DNA of 64,000 bases from Azolla caroliniana. Its lineage: Eukaryota > Polypodiophyta. Below the pieces are notes generated by a model. It did not search any database, was not told the DNA's origin, and worked only from the letters and a program-made list of their open reading frames with translations. The stretch lies in NCBI GenBank assembly GCA_043228905.1, contig JBHGNT010000011.1, forward strand, positions 868,001 through 932,000, in the 5' to 3' direction. Positions 47,401-57,043 of this stretch are shown piece after piece. Both the position numbers and the translations under genes were made by a program. The stretch's first letter is position 1. Every line of letters starts with the position of its first letter.

Positions 47401-48510
47401 AAGCAGGCTCCCCGGCAATGGTACCGGAAGTTCGACTCTTTCATGACCGACGAAGGGTACCACAAAACGCAGTCCGATCACTGCGTGTTTGTGAAGAAGT
47501 TCGAAGGAGGAGACTTTCTAATACTCCTCCTGTACGTGGACGACATGTTGATCGTCGGACGGGACCAGGTCAAGATACGGATGCTGAAGAAAGCGCTTCA
47601 CCGAAACTTCTCAATGAAGGACCTAGGTCCGGCGAGGCAAATACTAGGGATGCACATCAGCCGGGACCGGAAGAAGAAGCAGTTGTGGCTGTCACAGGAG
47701 AAGTACGTGACAAAGGTGCTTCACCGGTTCAACATGTCGGAAGCAAGACCGGTCGGGTCAACCCTCCCGACAAACTGCAAGTTGTCCAGCAAGCAAAGCC
47801 CCAAGACAAAGGCTGAGAAGGAGGACATGATGAAAGTACCATATGCCTCTGCCGTCGGAAGCTTGATGTATGCAATGGTGTGTACAAGACCGGACATAGG
47901 ATATGCAGTCGGAGTGGTGAGCCGGTACATGAGCAATCCCGGCAAAGAGCACTGGAACGCAGTCAAGTGGATACTCCGATACCTGAAGGGCACGGCAAAC
48001 ATGTGCCTCCGATTCGGCTCCTGTAAGCCCGAACTCGACGGCTTTACCGATTCGGATATGTCGGCTGATGCAGATACCAGCCGGTCCACATCAGGGTATG
48101 TGATGACGTATGCAGGGGGAGCTGTTTCGTGGCAGTCGAGGCTGCAGAAGACGGTTGCATTGTCAACCACTGAGGCGGAGTACATGGCGGCTGTTGAAGC
48201 CGGCAAGGAAATGATATGGATGAAGGACTTCATTAGAGAGCTCGGTATCCGGCAGGAGGAGTACCGACTCTACTGCGACAGTCAGAGTGCCATCCACCTT
48301 GCGAAGAACGCGGCCTATCACTCCCGGACGAAGCACATCCAGCGAAGATATCACTGGATCCGGGAAAGGATAGAAGACCAGGAGTTCGTGCTGACGAAGA
48401 TCCACACGGACGAGAACGGGTCAGACATGCTGACCAAAGTGCTCACACCCGACAAGCTGGAAGCGTGCCGGAAGAAGGTCGGACTGGAAAGACATCCCAT
48501 GCCGAAGTGA
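44437..48510 (+). pseudogene. Copia-A2 gag-pol polyprotein, one nonsense codon
   Basis: One frame of 1357 codons starts at the ATG at 44437 (an upstream in-frame start is only GTG). Order: UBN2-type gag, zinc knuckle CFHCGKPGHFRKNC, protease, integrase zinc region (HKRLCHMSEKG to CTDC), integrase core (HTDVCQ, RADNGGEYRG), IFLGYGDDEFGYRV, RT (KTAFLHGDLEEEIYM, SLYGLKQAPRQWY, LLLYVDDMLIVGRD) and RNase H (TEAEYMA, YHSRTKHIQRRYHWIRE). The frame is broken only by TGA at 45898-45900, where Copia-B has an Arg codon. The protease site reads DSEA instead of DSGA (codon 45400-45402), and the third integrase catalytic residue is Lys instead of Glu (NGLAKRMNR, codon 46252-46254). So although almost intact it should be inactive alone. 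Confidence 0.94.
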
Positions 48511-48518
48511 AGGGGGAG
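48505..48518 (+). other. Polypurine tract of Copia-A2
   Basis: The purine run aagtgaagggggag ends two bases before the 3' LTR. It is the expected start site for plus-strand DNA synthesis. The pol stop codon TGA lies within it. Confidence 0.85.
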
Positions 48519-48520
48519 TT

Positions 48521-49165
48521 TGTTGGGATTACGGTCCCTCCGGATGGGATGGTCGGATGTCCGGGAATCGGGAATGAAGACCCGGTTCCGGAGCCGGATG
48601 ATGGAGACCCGGTTCCGGAGCCGGATGATGAAGACCCGGCTTCCGGATCCGGATGATGAAGACCCCGGCTACGGAGCTGGATGACGAATGTACCCGGAGA
48701 GAAATCTGGATGCGGGGACATATTTGTGAATATGTTTGCCAAGGGTCCTTGAGGCCATATTTGTAAATAGCCCGAAAGTCATATGTGTATAAATATGACT
48801 TAGGGCAAACAGTTTGTTGTTGTTGCTCATTTTCTGTTTTCCACTTAGAGGGAGCGAAGTGAGAGCAGCCGAGAGAGAGAGTGAGAGAGAGTGAAAGGAA
48901 GAGGTAGACGCCTCTGTGTAATACTGCCGCCTGTGGCGAGGACAGCGAGCTCAAGGTCGTCGCCTTGCAGCTCGCCATTGTACATTCACTACGTATAGTG
49001 ATAGTTGGAGTCTTGTACTCCCGTGGTTTTTCTCGTCTAGGGTTTTCCACGCTAAACCCTGTGCATTCGAGTCTCTCTCTGTGTTTTTCGATTTACTGCT
49101 GCATTGATCCGTGTCTCCTCGGTTGTGGCCGGGAGAAGAAAGTTTGAAAGCGTCAATTCCTAACA
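48521..49165 (+). repeat. Copia-A2 3' LTR (645 bp)
   Basis: It matches the 5' LTR throughout and has the same ends (tgttgggatt and ttcctaaca). It is 28 bp shorter because of one fewer minisatellite unit at about 48580-48690. Confidence 0.95.
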
Positions 49166-49409
49166 GTTCCGACTCAAACCATACAATGGACCCATGCCAA
49201 GAAACCCATTTGAACAAGTAAAGGCCGACATAGAACTGGACACCGGTAAGTCGGAAGAGACGGCCACACGTTCAGCAATCGGCAAGCGCAAAGCCGATAA
49301 AAGGGAGCATGAGCCGACAAACGACAACAACGACGCAACGACAAGCAGTCCAACGGCTGGCAAGTTCCACAATCCGAATAGGGGTCCAGTGGGACTGGAT
49401 GCGAATTAA
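49166..49409 (+). pseudogene. Gypsy-B1 polyprotein tail
   Basis: The frame interrupted by Copia-A2 resumes with RLKPYNGPMPRNPFEQVKAD and runs to a TAA at 49407-49409. It is the low-complexity, charged C-terminal end after integrase. No chromodomain is visible. Confidence 0.75.
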
Positions 49410-49699
49410 CAAAACCATTTTTATCTTTAAGAAAAAATAAAAAAAAAATAAAAAAATAAAAAAAAATAAAAAAAATAAAAAAAATAAAATAAAAAATCGA
49501 ATCAAATCAAATCAAATCAAAGTAAATCATGCAAGGGCGAGGGTTGAATGGACACATGCAAGAACAAGGAGTGAACAAGCACTTTGAAAAGGTACGAAGT
49601 GGGCTATTAATAGGGTATTAAACCGCCGCCACATGGCACGACATTCTATTTTAGTACACGACGTGCACACGCGCGGGTAAGAAAAAAATAGGCGCCAAC
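49410..49699. other. A-rich spacer between two Gypsy-B copies
   Basis: Runs of 'aaaaataaaa' (49430-49496) are followed by 'aatcaaatcaaatc' words. The remaining sequence has no recognised function. It should contain 3' noncoding and possibly LTR sequence of Gypsy-B, but I could not define LTR borders. Confidence 0.45.
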
Positions 49700-50253
49700 A
49701 TGCAACAAGAAAACCCCCACCACATAGAAACCTTCACATTTCGCGAACAGAGGAGCACAAACGCAGACAGGCGATTGAAGATCAGCAGACACGAGCCTAC
49801 GCACACAGAGCCTCCTCAAACACACCCCTCACCAGCGCTCACCGACCTCGAAGAAGCCATGGACTGCCAAGCACTCTCTGAAGTAGCCAAGAAGTGGCTA
49901 AGGCAACACAGGTTAGAAGGTTTCCTCACAATCATGGAGGCGCCACCACACCGGGAGGCGGAGAAGATAGTCAAGGAAATCGACACGGAGCTGATCACTG
50001 AGGAGGCCATCCATGCGTTGATTGGCCTTCCGGAAGGGGGCATCTTCACTATCGACAACCCTACCCCGGAGCAGTTCCGAAAATATTTTGGGGAATACTC
50101 TCTGGCCAGCAAGGCCTACCGGACACAGGGTGGTGAAGATCCACTCTTTCGAGAGATTGCCAGGGTGCTCCATGAATTTGGACATGTATACCCTTGACCC
50201 CCGTGCATGCCTCTGAACTGGGCCGGCTTAATCATAGCAACATATGAAGGCGT
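49700..50253 (+). pseudogene. Gypsy-B2 N-terminal ORF of unknown function
   Basis: An open frame from 49700 to the TGA at 50195; a likely inner start is the ATG at 49859 (MDCQALSEVAKKWLRQHRLE). The product is helical and charged, with EAEKIVKEIDTELITEEAIH, ALIGLPEGGIFTIDNPTPEQ and REIARVLHEFGHVYP. In a shifted frame LTPVHASELGRLNHSNI continues towards the Gypsy-A2 insertion. I do not recognise a domain. Its position before the 63012-63833 segment suggests an extra ORF ahead of gag, as in some large Gypsy lineages. Confidence 0.55.
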
Positions 50254-50871
50254 TGTCGTGAAGAAAACCGGCCATAGGCGGAATCGGAGAGAAAGCGCGT
50301 AAACCGGCCCTTACACGAATGGACGCGTGACTTGATATTTTATACACGAACCGGTGGATGTAAATACTAAGCCGCGCGCATTTATTAAGGGGGAGATTGT
50401 GCGTATCCCGGTCAGAGGGACAAGGAATAAAGGAAAGAGGACAAGGGAAAACGGGTATCGCGCGCGAGGAGGAGGAAAAGCGTTGCTGCAGAACGGAAGG
50501 CGGAGCTCTCTCTTCGACTGGGGATCGTCGCTCTTTGCGGGTGTCGGGAGGTCGCTGCCTTTGCTTCGTGGACAACCCGTGTGCTTCCAGTAGAGTCGCT
50601 CCCTTTCCCCTTTTGGTTTCTTTGAGTCGTGTGACTGTCGTCGGTGTGCGTGAGTAGGGTCCCCGTGTCGGGCCCGTCGCCGCTTTATCGGTTGTAACTG
50701 TCGGAGTTTGTAATCTCTTGCCATTATAATTAAGTGTTACGTTCTATATCTCTCTTTCTCGCTTCTACGTGTCAGTGAATCTCTCTCTCTGTCTCTCCCT
50801 CTCTCGCTCCTCGGTCCAAGACCCCCGTGGTCCCGCCCCTTTTCTACACGTACGCATGTAACAACGCGACA
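50254..50871 (+). repeat. Gypsy-A2 5' LTR
   Basis: It runs from tgtcgtgaagaaaaccggcc to tgtaacaacgcgaca and is the same length as the 3' LTR. Near its end (50755-50815) is a CT-rich tract. The word ccattataattaagtg (about 50721) may be TATA-like. Confidence 0.93.
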
Positions 50872-50876
50872 TCTTT

Positions 50877-50892
50877 GGTGAACCCGACGTGA
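50877..50892 (+). other. Gypsy-A2 primer-binding site
   Basis: The word tggtgaacccgacgtg follows the LTR by five bases and is shared with Gypsy-A1 and A3. The matching tRNA was not identified. Confidence 0.75.
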
Positions 50893-50915
50893 AAGGGCGG
50901 CAAAGGAGTCGAAAG

Positions 50916-52049
50916 ATGAGGGGATCAGAGCTAGCAGAGGCAATGGCGGTGGCCGTCGACCGGCTGGTGAGCGCTTGTGAGGGAACGGGTACCCTCGACA
51001 GAGCCATTGAATCGATCGTTGGCTCTATAGGCCGTTTTGGAGGGAAAGACGCCACAAGTTATTTGGAGGCTTACCGGGCCGAAATGATCATGAGGGATAT
51101 CTCGGTGGATAGGCGGCTGTCCGGATTCCCTCGGGTGGTGACGCTGGGCATCCATGCGGAGGTGCTCAAGGTGCTGGCCAGATGCCAGACTTGGGAGGAG
51201 TTCGAGTTGTAGCTCCTCGAGAAGTACGGGTTTGACGACTTGCTCCGGCTGTCAAGGCGGGACTTCATGGCGTGGGTGGAAAGCCCCGGAAAAGGAAGGA
51301 ACACGTCGGTGCTCCTCCAGAAGTTCGAAAAACGGTTCGCGCGGCTGTCGACGCTGGACCGGACGGTGCTCGAAACAAGTCGAGTACTGTTGTTTGTCAA
51401 GTCGGTGGATGCGCTCGACAGGGAAAAGGTGGGGCCCCTATTGGAAACGGACCAAGGGCTCACGATAGACTGGGCCGTGGTAAAATGGGTCTGCAACCGT
51501 TTCGACAAACGACGTGATTGGAGCAACGGAAGCACGTCGGGGTTGGGGCCGGTCCTGGGGAGGAGGCTCGAGGAGCCGGTTTCGGTGCCGACTGGGAGGA
51601 AGGAACAGACCCGAATCTGGTCGGAGTCGGGGTCGGCATCGAACGACGTGGTCAGAGGCCCATCCGGAGGAGCGGCTCTGGAGGAGCTAACACAGATGGT
51701 GCACGACCTGCAGATCACACATGCCCGAAGAGACAGCGGTGAACAACCTCGCGACCGAAGGCCACCGGCTGGGCAGCGGTGCATGTGGTGTGACGCGATC
51801 GGTCACATTCGGAAGGATTGCGCGGATTTCGCCGATGCGCTCAGGACCAACGTGGTGTACCTCTGGAACGGGCGGGTGCAAGCGAGCGAGACCCGGAGAG
51901 CCCTGGAATGGAATACGGGGCGCGGCGGAATGAAGAGGTTGATGGAAGAGGCCGCAACATGGCACGTCGAAGCCGTTAACTACTCAGTGTTGACGAGAAT
52001 TCGGGTCGGGGGTGATGAGACCCGGATGGCGAAGGACTCCGGATTCTAG
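50916..52049 (+). pseudogene. Gypsy-A2 gag
   Basis: Gag starts at the ATG at 50916 (MRGSELAEAMAVAVDRLVSA). It contains GSIGRFGGKDATSYLEAYRA and, after TAG at 51210-51212, LEKYGFDDLLRLSRRDFMAW. The zinc knuckle CMWCDAIGHIRKDC is at about 51782-51823. Gypsy-A3 has a Gln codon where the 51210 stop lies. A further TAG at 52047-52049 separates it from the protease segment. Otherwise the frame is continuous. Confidence 0.88.
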
Positions 52050-52055
52050 CCGCTA

Positions 52056-53032
52056 GTGCTAGAAGGCCTCTCCGGAGTTCGGCTGAGGAAGGAAGAGGCG
52101 GACCGCGCGGAACAGCGGGTCCAGGAGGTCACCGGTTGGGACGATCCGGTCGAAAAGAAAACGGGCTTCGTAGAAGCCGCTTGCCAGAACTACGAGGTTC
52201 TGGTGGAGGACAAACAGGCAGGAAAGGCCAGAGGGGTTGGCCCCCCGAGGTATGAGACCCGGTTCGGACCGAAACCGACCGGTGCCGGCAACCTAGGCGT
52301 GCCGGATGGGAAGAAGCAGGCGGGGTTTCGGTTGAGCACCGAAATCGAGAGAGCAACGGTCCTACGGAAGGTTCTTGAAGAGCGAATCCTCGACAATAAA
52401 GTTGAGTTGTCGTTGCGGGAGGTGCTGGGAATTGCCAAGAGGGAGTTCCACGACTCTATCGTAGACTTGGTGAAGTGGAAGAGGCTCTCGACGGAGCCGG
52501 TGGAAGTGCGGACCACGCACCTGGAAGACGGAGCCCTGGAAGATGAGCTGGCGGGAAGCCACTACACGAAGCCGCATTGGGCCAGGGCGACTATGGAAAC
52601 CCCTGTACGGATCGACAACGTTCTGGAACCGGTGGTGGCGTTGGTAGACCATGGATCCGAAATCAACCTGATGTCCATGGATTTCTACAAGAAGGGTAAA
52701 TGGCCGATCAACACCAAGCATGGCTGGAAGATACGAGCAGCGACACGCACCACGGAAGAACTACATAGGCCTGTCCGAACGTACGGGTGAAAATCAGCGA
52801 TGTCAAGATCGACCAACACTTCTTCGTGTAGGAGACGTCCTCGCATCCGGTTATACTAGGAGAGCCATATATCACGGCGGCACGGATGGAGACCAAGGTG
52901 CTGGACAACGGTTCAGCCTATGCAAGAGTCAAGAGCCAGGACATGCGTCACTCGGTCCAGTTCCTAACGGTGCGACCAAACCACGAGCGTGACCGCGAGG
53001 CCCTTGGCAGCGAAACCCGAGGGGATTTTTAG
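52056..53032 (+). pseudogene. Gypsy-A2 aspartic protease region
   Basis: The frame has GSHYTKPHWARATMETPVRI, then VVALVDHGSEINLMSMDFYK with the catalytic Asp at 52647-52649 in a DHG setting, and HGWKIRAATRTTEELH. A frameshift near 52765 moves the remaining part (HFFV, a TAG in place of Gln, ETSSHPVILGEPYITAARME) to another frame. It ends with SVQFLTVRPNHERDRE near 53000. Confidence 0.86.
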
Positions 53033-53420
53033 AGAGGGTTGTCAAGGCGTGGGGCTGCGATAGTCCGGACACCCGGGAAGAACCCCACAAATGTACAATA
53101 CGGAAGAAGACCTGTACCATAGGTAGGAAATTCTGGTTCTCCGACAACGGAGGTTGTACTATGACCGACGTCAGCGGCCGGGAGAGGAAGCGAGCGGAGG
53201 AGCGGCTCAGGGGATGCGGAGTCCTCTTCCCCGACGAGGACATCAACGGCGTCGTGGAGGCGGTCTCTTTTGACGACACCTTGGGCGAACTACGAAAGGT
53301 GATCGGTGAAGACCTTAGGGAGGACTGAACCGTTCCGGTGGGGTCAATGGGAATTACAAAGTCATCGGAGACTTCGGGTAAAGGATCGGGTCGGATCGGA
53401 GGGCCCGCGTTGATACGAAA

Positions 53421-55027
53421 TACAAGACTGTGGACTGGAAGGTGAGGCCAGTCGCGGCACCCTTGCCGGAGGGCAGCGAGGAGCGGATAAAAGGGGTCGC
53501 GTCGGACCCAAGTTTACGAAATCCGGCTGGCATAGGGCACCAGTTCACCGACATAATGCTACAGGAGCTCAAGGTCAGTGGGGGCGGCTTCCTACTGCCG
53601 GCGGAGGAGGACCGGTTTCGGAGAATGCTCGGGAGGCACGGGAAGGCTTTCGCATTCTCACCGGAGGAGATCGGGTGCGTAGACCCGACAGTTGTCAAAC
53701 CGATGGTGATCTTCATGGTACCGCATGTACGGTGGAATCTCAAGCCGATTCCGGTGCCAAGAGGTCACATCCCGAAGTTGATGGAGCTCCTAAAGCAAAA
53801 GGTGGAGATGGGCGTCCTGGAACCGTCGAGTGCCCGTACTCAAATCGGTGGTTTATGGTGCCGAAGAAGAACGGCACGCTGCGCTTCATCCAGGACCTAC
53901 AACCGGTCAACAAGGTGACCATCCGTAATGCAGGGATCGGACCGACCATAGACGAGTTCGCGGAGGCCTTCGCTGGAAGGTCGATCTATTTTGTCGGTGA
54001 TCTGTACTCGGGGTACGATCAGTTCCAACTAGCCGTGGAGAGCAGAGACATTACGACGATGCGAACTCCTCTCGGCCTGGTGCAGATGTGTACCTTGCCA
54101 CAAGGAGGGACGAACTTAGTGGCTCACATGGTGAACGCGATGAACAAAGTGCTCAGGGATTGTATCCCGGACATCACCATGCTGTTCTTAGACGACATCC
54201 TGATCAAGGGATGCCCGGTGGAGAAAAGGGACGAGGCAATCGAGCTGGACGGATGTCGGAATTTTGTGGCGTCCCACATCGATGACTGCGAGAAGGTGCT
54301 ACAGAGACTAGAGCGCGCGAGGCTCACCTTCTCCGGGGAAAAGTCGGCCTTCGGACAGTCGGAGATCTTGGTGGTCGGACACCTGTGCGGGCCTTACGGT
54401 AGGAAACCGTCTCCGGCAAAGGTAGAGGCCATCTCCGCGATGAGGAACGTTTGCGGGTCGGTCACGGAGGTTCGCAGATTCTTGGGGGCATGTGCGTTCT
54501 ATCACATCTGGATCCTGCACTACGCACATGTCGCGGAACCCCTCTACGGATTGCTGAAAAAGGGGCGTAGCTTTGAGTTGAGGATGGAGCACATGGAGTC
54601 GGTTCGGAGACTAAAGGAGGCGCTTACGGCAATGCCGGCTCTCCGTAAAGCGGTTTACGGTGGACACCAGCCCGATCGGGATCGGGTGGGTAATCAGTCA
54701 GGAGGACAAGGGCAGCGTACGATTCCCGATCTGGTTCGGGGCGAAGGTATTGAGCGAGCGGCAGCGAGGGTGCGCCCAAGTTAAGCGCGAACTTTGGGGT
54801 GTCGTTTCGGCAGTCAAGGCCGACAAGGATTATCTGATCGGGACGGAGGTGATTATCGAGACGGACTGCCTGCCGATACTTGGCATGGTTTCTGGATGCG
54901 CGACGCCGGACCTAACAATGCTCTGGTGGATAGCGTACATTAAGTCCCTGAACCCGGAGATACGACACATCTCCGGAAAGGACAACGCCATGGCCGACAT
55001 GCTTTCGAGGGCAAGGTTCAACGACTA
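53421..55027 (+). pseudogene. Gypsy-A2 reverse transcriptase and RNase H
   Basis: RT motifs: KTVDWKVRPVAAPLPEGSEE, KPIPVPRGHIPKLMELLKQK, FMVPKKNGTLRFIQDLQPVN, GDLYSGYDQFQLAVESRDIT, CTLPQGGTNLVAHMVNAMNK and the active site FLDDILIKG (Asp pair at 54191-54196). Connection and RNase H follow with VRRFLGACAFYHIWILHYAH, VDTSPIGIGWVISQEDKG, YAQVKRELWG-like CAQVKRELWGVV, EVIIETDCLPILGMV and KDNAMADMLSRARF. Frameshifts occur near 53838 and 54660. The catalytic residues of RT are present. Confidence 0.9.
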
Positions 55028-55034
55028 AGGTGGC

Positions 55035-56050
55035 ATGGTTTCGGAAGACGAAGAAGTCGGCGAGGACTTCTTCGGATCGGCTAACGTAACGACGAGGGAA
55101 GGGAACACTCCGGCGCTTAACGAATTTGACGAAAGCAGGTACGACGGGGAGTGGCTCCAAATCGGGCGGTTCCTACGGACGATGACCCCGGACGCAGCAT
55201 GGGTGAGAGAGGAGGCGAGCCGGATACAGAGGAAAGCGTACCGATTCTTCCTGAGGGACGAGTGCATATGGAAAGACCCAAAGAAGAGAAGCGGCACCCC
55301 ACTCCGAGTAGTGGCAAAGAAAGAAGAACAGGGGAAACTACTGGCGGCATTCCACGAGAGCCCATGGGCCGGACACCGCGGAACGTGGGCCACGTTCGAG
55401 AAGCTGAAGGAGAAGTACTGGTGGCCGGGGCTATACCAGGACGTGCATCGGTTCATAACGACTTGCGAAAGCTGTCAGATACACTCCGTAGTCCGACACC
55501 GGGACGAGCTTCACCCGACCTACCCGCCTACAGTCCATTTCAAGTGGATGGTGGACTTGGTGACGATGCCGATGGGGGTAGGACAGATGCGATACCTGGT
55601 GCTTGCACGGGAAGACTTAACGAACCAGGTGGAAGGCCGTACACTGCAAAGCAAGACAACCGCGGTGGTATGCCGGTTCCTGAAATCGAAGAAGTAGTGT
55701 GTCGGTACGGGTGTGTCGGGAGGATCGTGGCGGACCGGGGAGAGCTAGATGCGCGGGAGGCCGAGGAGCTGTTCGACCGGCTAGGCGTCAAACTCTCCCT
55801 CACCACGGCGTACAATCCGGAGGCGAACGGAAAGGTGGAATGCGGGCACAGACCGATTGTAAAGGCGTTGGTGCGTGCATGCGGTGGGCAGGTCGGGAAT
55901 TGGCCGCGACTCCTTCCATACGCGCTATGTACGGACCGGACTACGCATAGTTCGGTGACATGGTTTATGCCGACAGAGCTAATGTACGGACAAAAGCCGA
56001 TCATGCCGGTGGAACGAACGGTTTCTTCGTGGGCGGCGGTATATTGGAAG
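55035..56050 (+). pseudogene. Gypsy-A2 integrase, part before Copia-B
   Basis: The zinc region reads AAFHESPWAGHRGTWATFEK to TTCESCQ. The core has HFKWMVDLVTMPMGVGQMRY (first Asp) and, after a frameshift near 55685, CVGRIVADRGELDAREAEEL (second Asp) and NPEANGKVECGH (Glu). MPTELMYGQKPIMPVERTVS and AVYWK follow, up to the GGAAG target site at 56046-56050. The coding continues at 61879 after Copia-B. Confidence 0.9.
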
Positions 56051-57033
56051 TGACAGGAACTGCACGCTCCCTATACGCAACGCTTGGCCACAACCGAGCT
56101 TAGAATCATACAGAGAAAACGGGAAATAAATGCACGACACAAGAAGAGAAGAGTACACAGGATGTTTACGTGGAAAACCCCAAACTAGGGAAAAAACCAC
56201 AACAGCCCACAGGCTGCAAACTATCACTATGTTAGAATGTACAACAGTGAGTTCACGGAGGCACCGACCTCGTGCTCACGATCTTCGCTATAGGCGGCGG
56301 TTACAATAGAGGCAACAACCTCTTTCTCTCTCTCTCTCTCTCTCTGTACACGGTTACGCGCTCTCTCTCTTCTTGCACCAACAAGAATAACAACAACTCT
56401 ACATCACTCACAATAAGTTTGCCCTAAGTCATATTTATACTAATATGAATTTTCGGCTATTTACAAATATAGCCTCGATGGGCTCTCAGATACATATTTA
56501 CGAATATGTCTCTTCATCTGGTGAGCACTCCTCATCGGGTCTGCAACATCCGGCTCTCCGTAGCCGGGTACTCCTCATCCGGTTCTCACCGGGTCTGCAC
56601 CATCCGACTCTCCGAAGCCGGGTACTCCTCATCCGGTTCTCACCGGGTCTGCACCATCCGGCTCTCCGAAGCCGGGTACTCCTCATCCGGTTCTCACCGG
56701 TTCTACACCATCTGGCTCTCCGAAGCCGGGTACTCCTCATCGGTTCTCACCGGGTCTGCACCATCCGGCTCTCCGAAGCCGGGTACTCCTCATTCGGTTC
56801 TCACCGGGTCTGCACCATCCGGCTCTCCGAAGCTGGGTACTCCTCATCCGGTTCTCTCCGGGTCTGCACCATCTGGCTCTCCGAAGCCGGGTACTCCTTA
56901 TCCGGTTCTCACCGGGTCCGCACCATCCGGCTCTCCGTAGCCGGGTACTCGTCTTACGGTTTCGGCCTCGGCCGAGTTTGTTCATCAACACTGTTCTTCT
57001 CCCTTCCCATCCGGAGGGACCTGTCTCCCAACA
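56051..57033 (-). repeat. Copia-B 3' LTR (983 bp) with 54-bp minisatellite
   Basis: On the + strand it runs from tgacaggaactgcacgctcc to ggacctgtctcccaaca. A minisatellite of 54-bp units ('gtctgcaccatccggctctc' and so on) has about eight units at 56530-56950. The unit is 18 codons long, so all frames stay open and give false ORFs on both strands. Confidence 0.94.
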
Positions 57034-57043
57034 AACTCCCCCT

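Larger units (their letters stand above)
43733..49165 (+). mobile_element. Copia-A2, full-length Ty1/Copia element
   Basis: A complete 5433-bp element: LTRs 43733-44405 and 48521-49165, initiator-Met primer site, one long gag-pol frame, and a polypurine tract before the 3' LTR. It is flanked by a perfect target duplication GTTCC (43728-43732 and 49166-49170) inside the Gypsy-B1 tail (NGF into RLKPYNG). By eye the LTRs differ by about six substitutions plus one minisatellite unit, so it is the youngest insertion in the window. Confidence 0.96.
34613..49409 (+). mobile_element. Gypsy-B1, Ty3/Gypsy host element for several insertions
   Basis: A plus-strand Ty3/Gypsy element in the order N-terminal charged region, gag, protease, RT, integrase, tail. 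It is interrupted by Gypsy-A3 (35944-37026), a solo LTR (39822-40854) and Copia-A2 (43733-49165). Its own LTRs were not found: the left end joins Copia-C at about 34612 and the right end runs into an A-rich stretch. Its proteins are clearly different from Gypsy-A. Confidence 0.82.
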
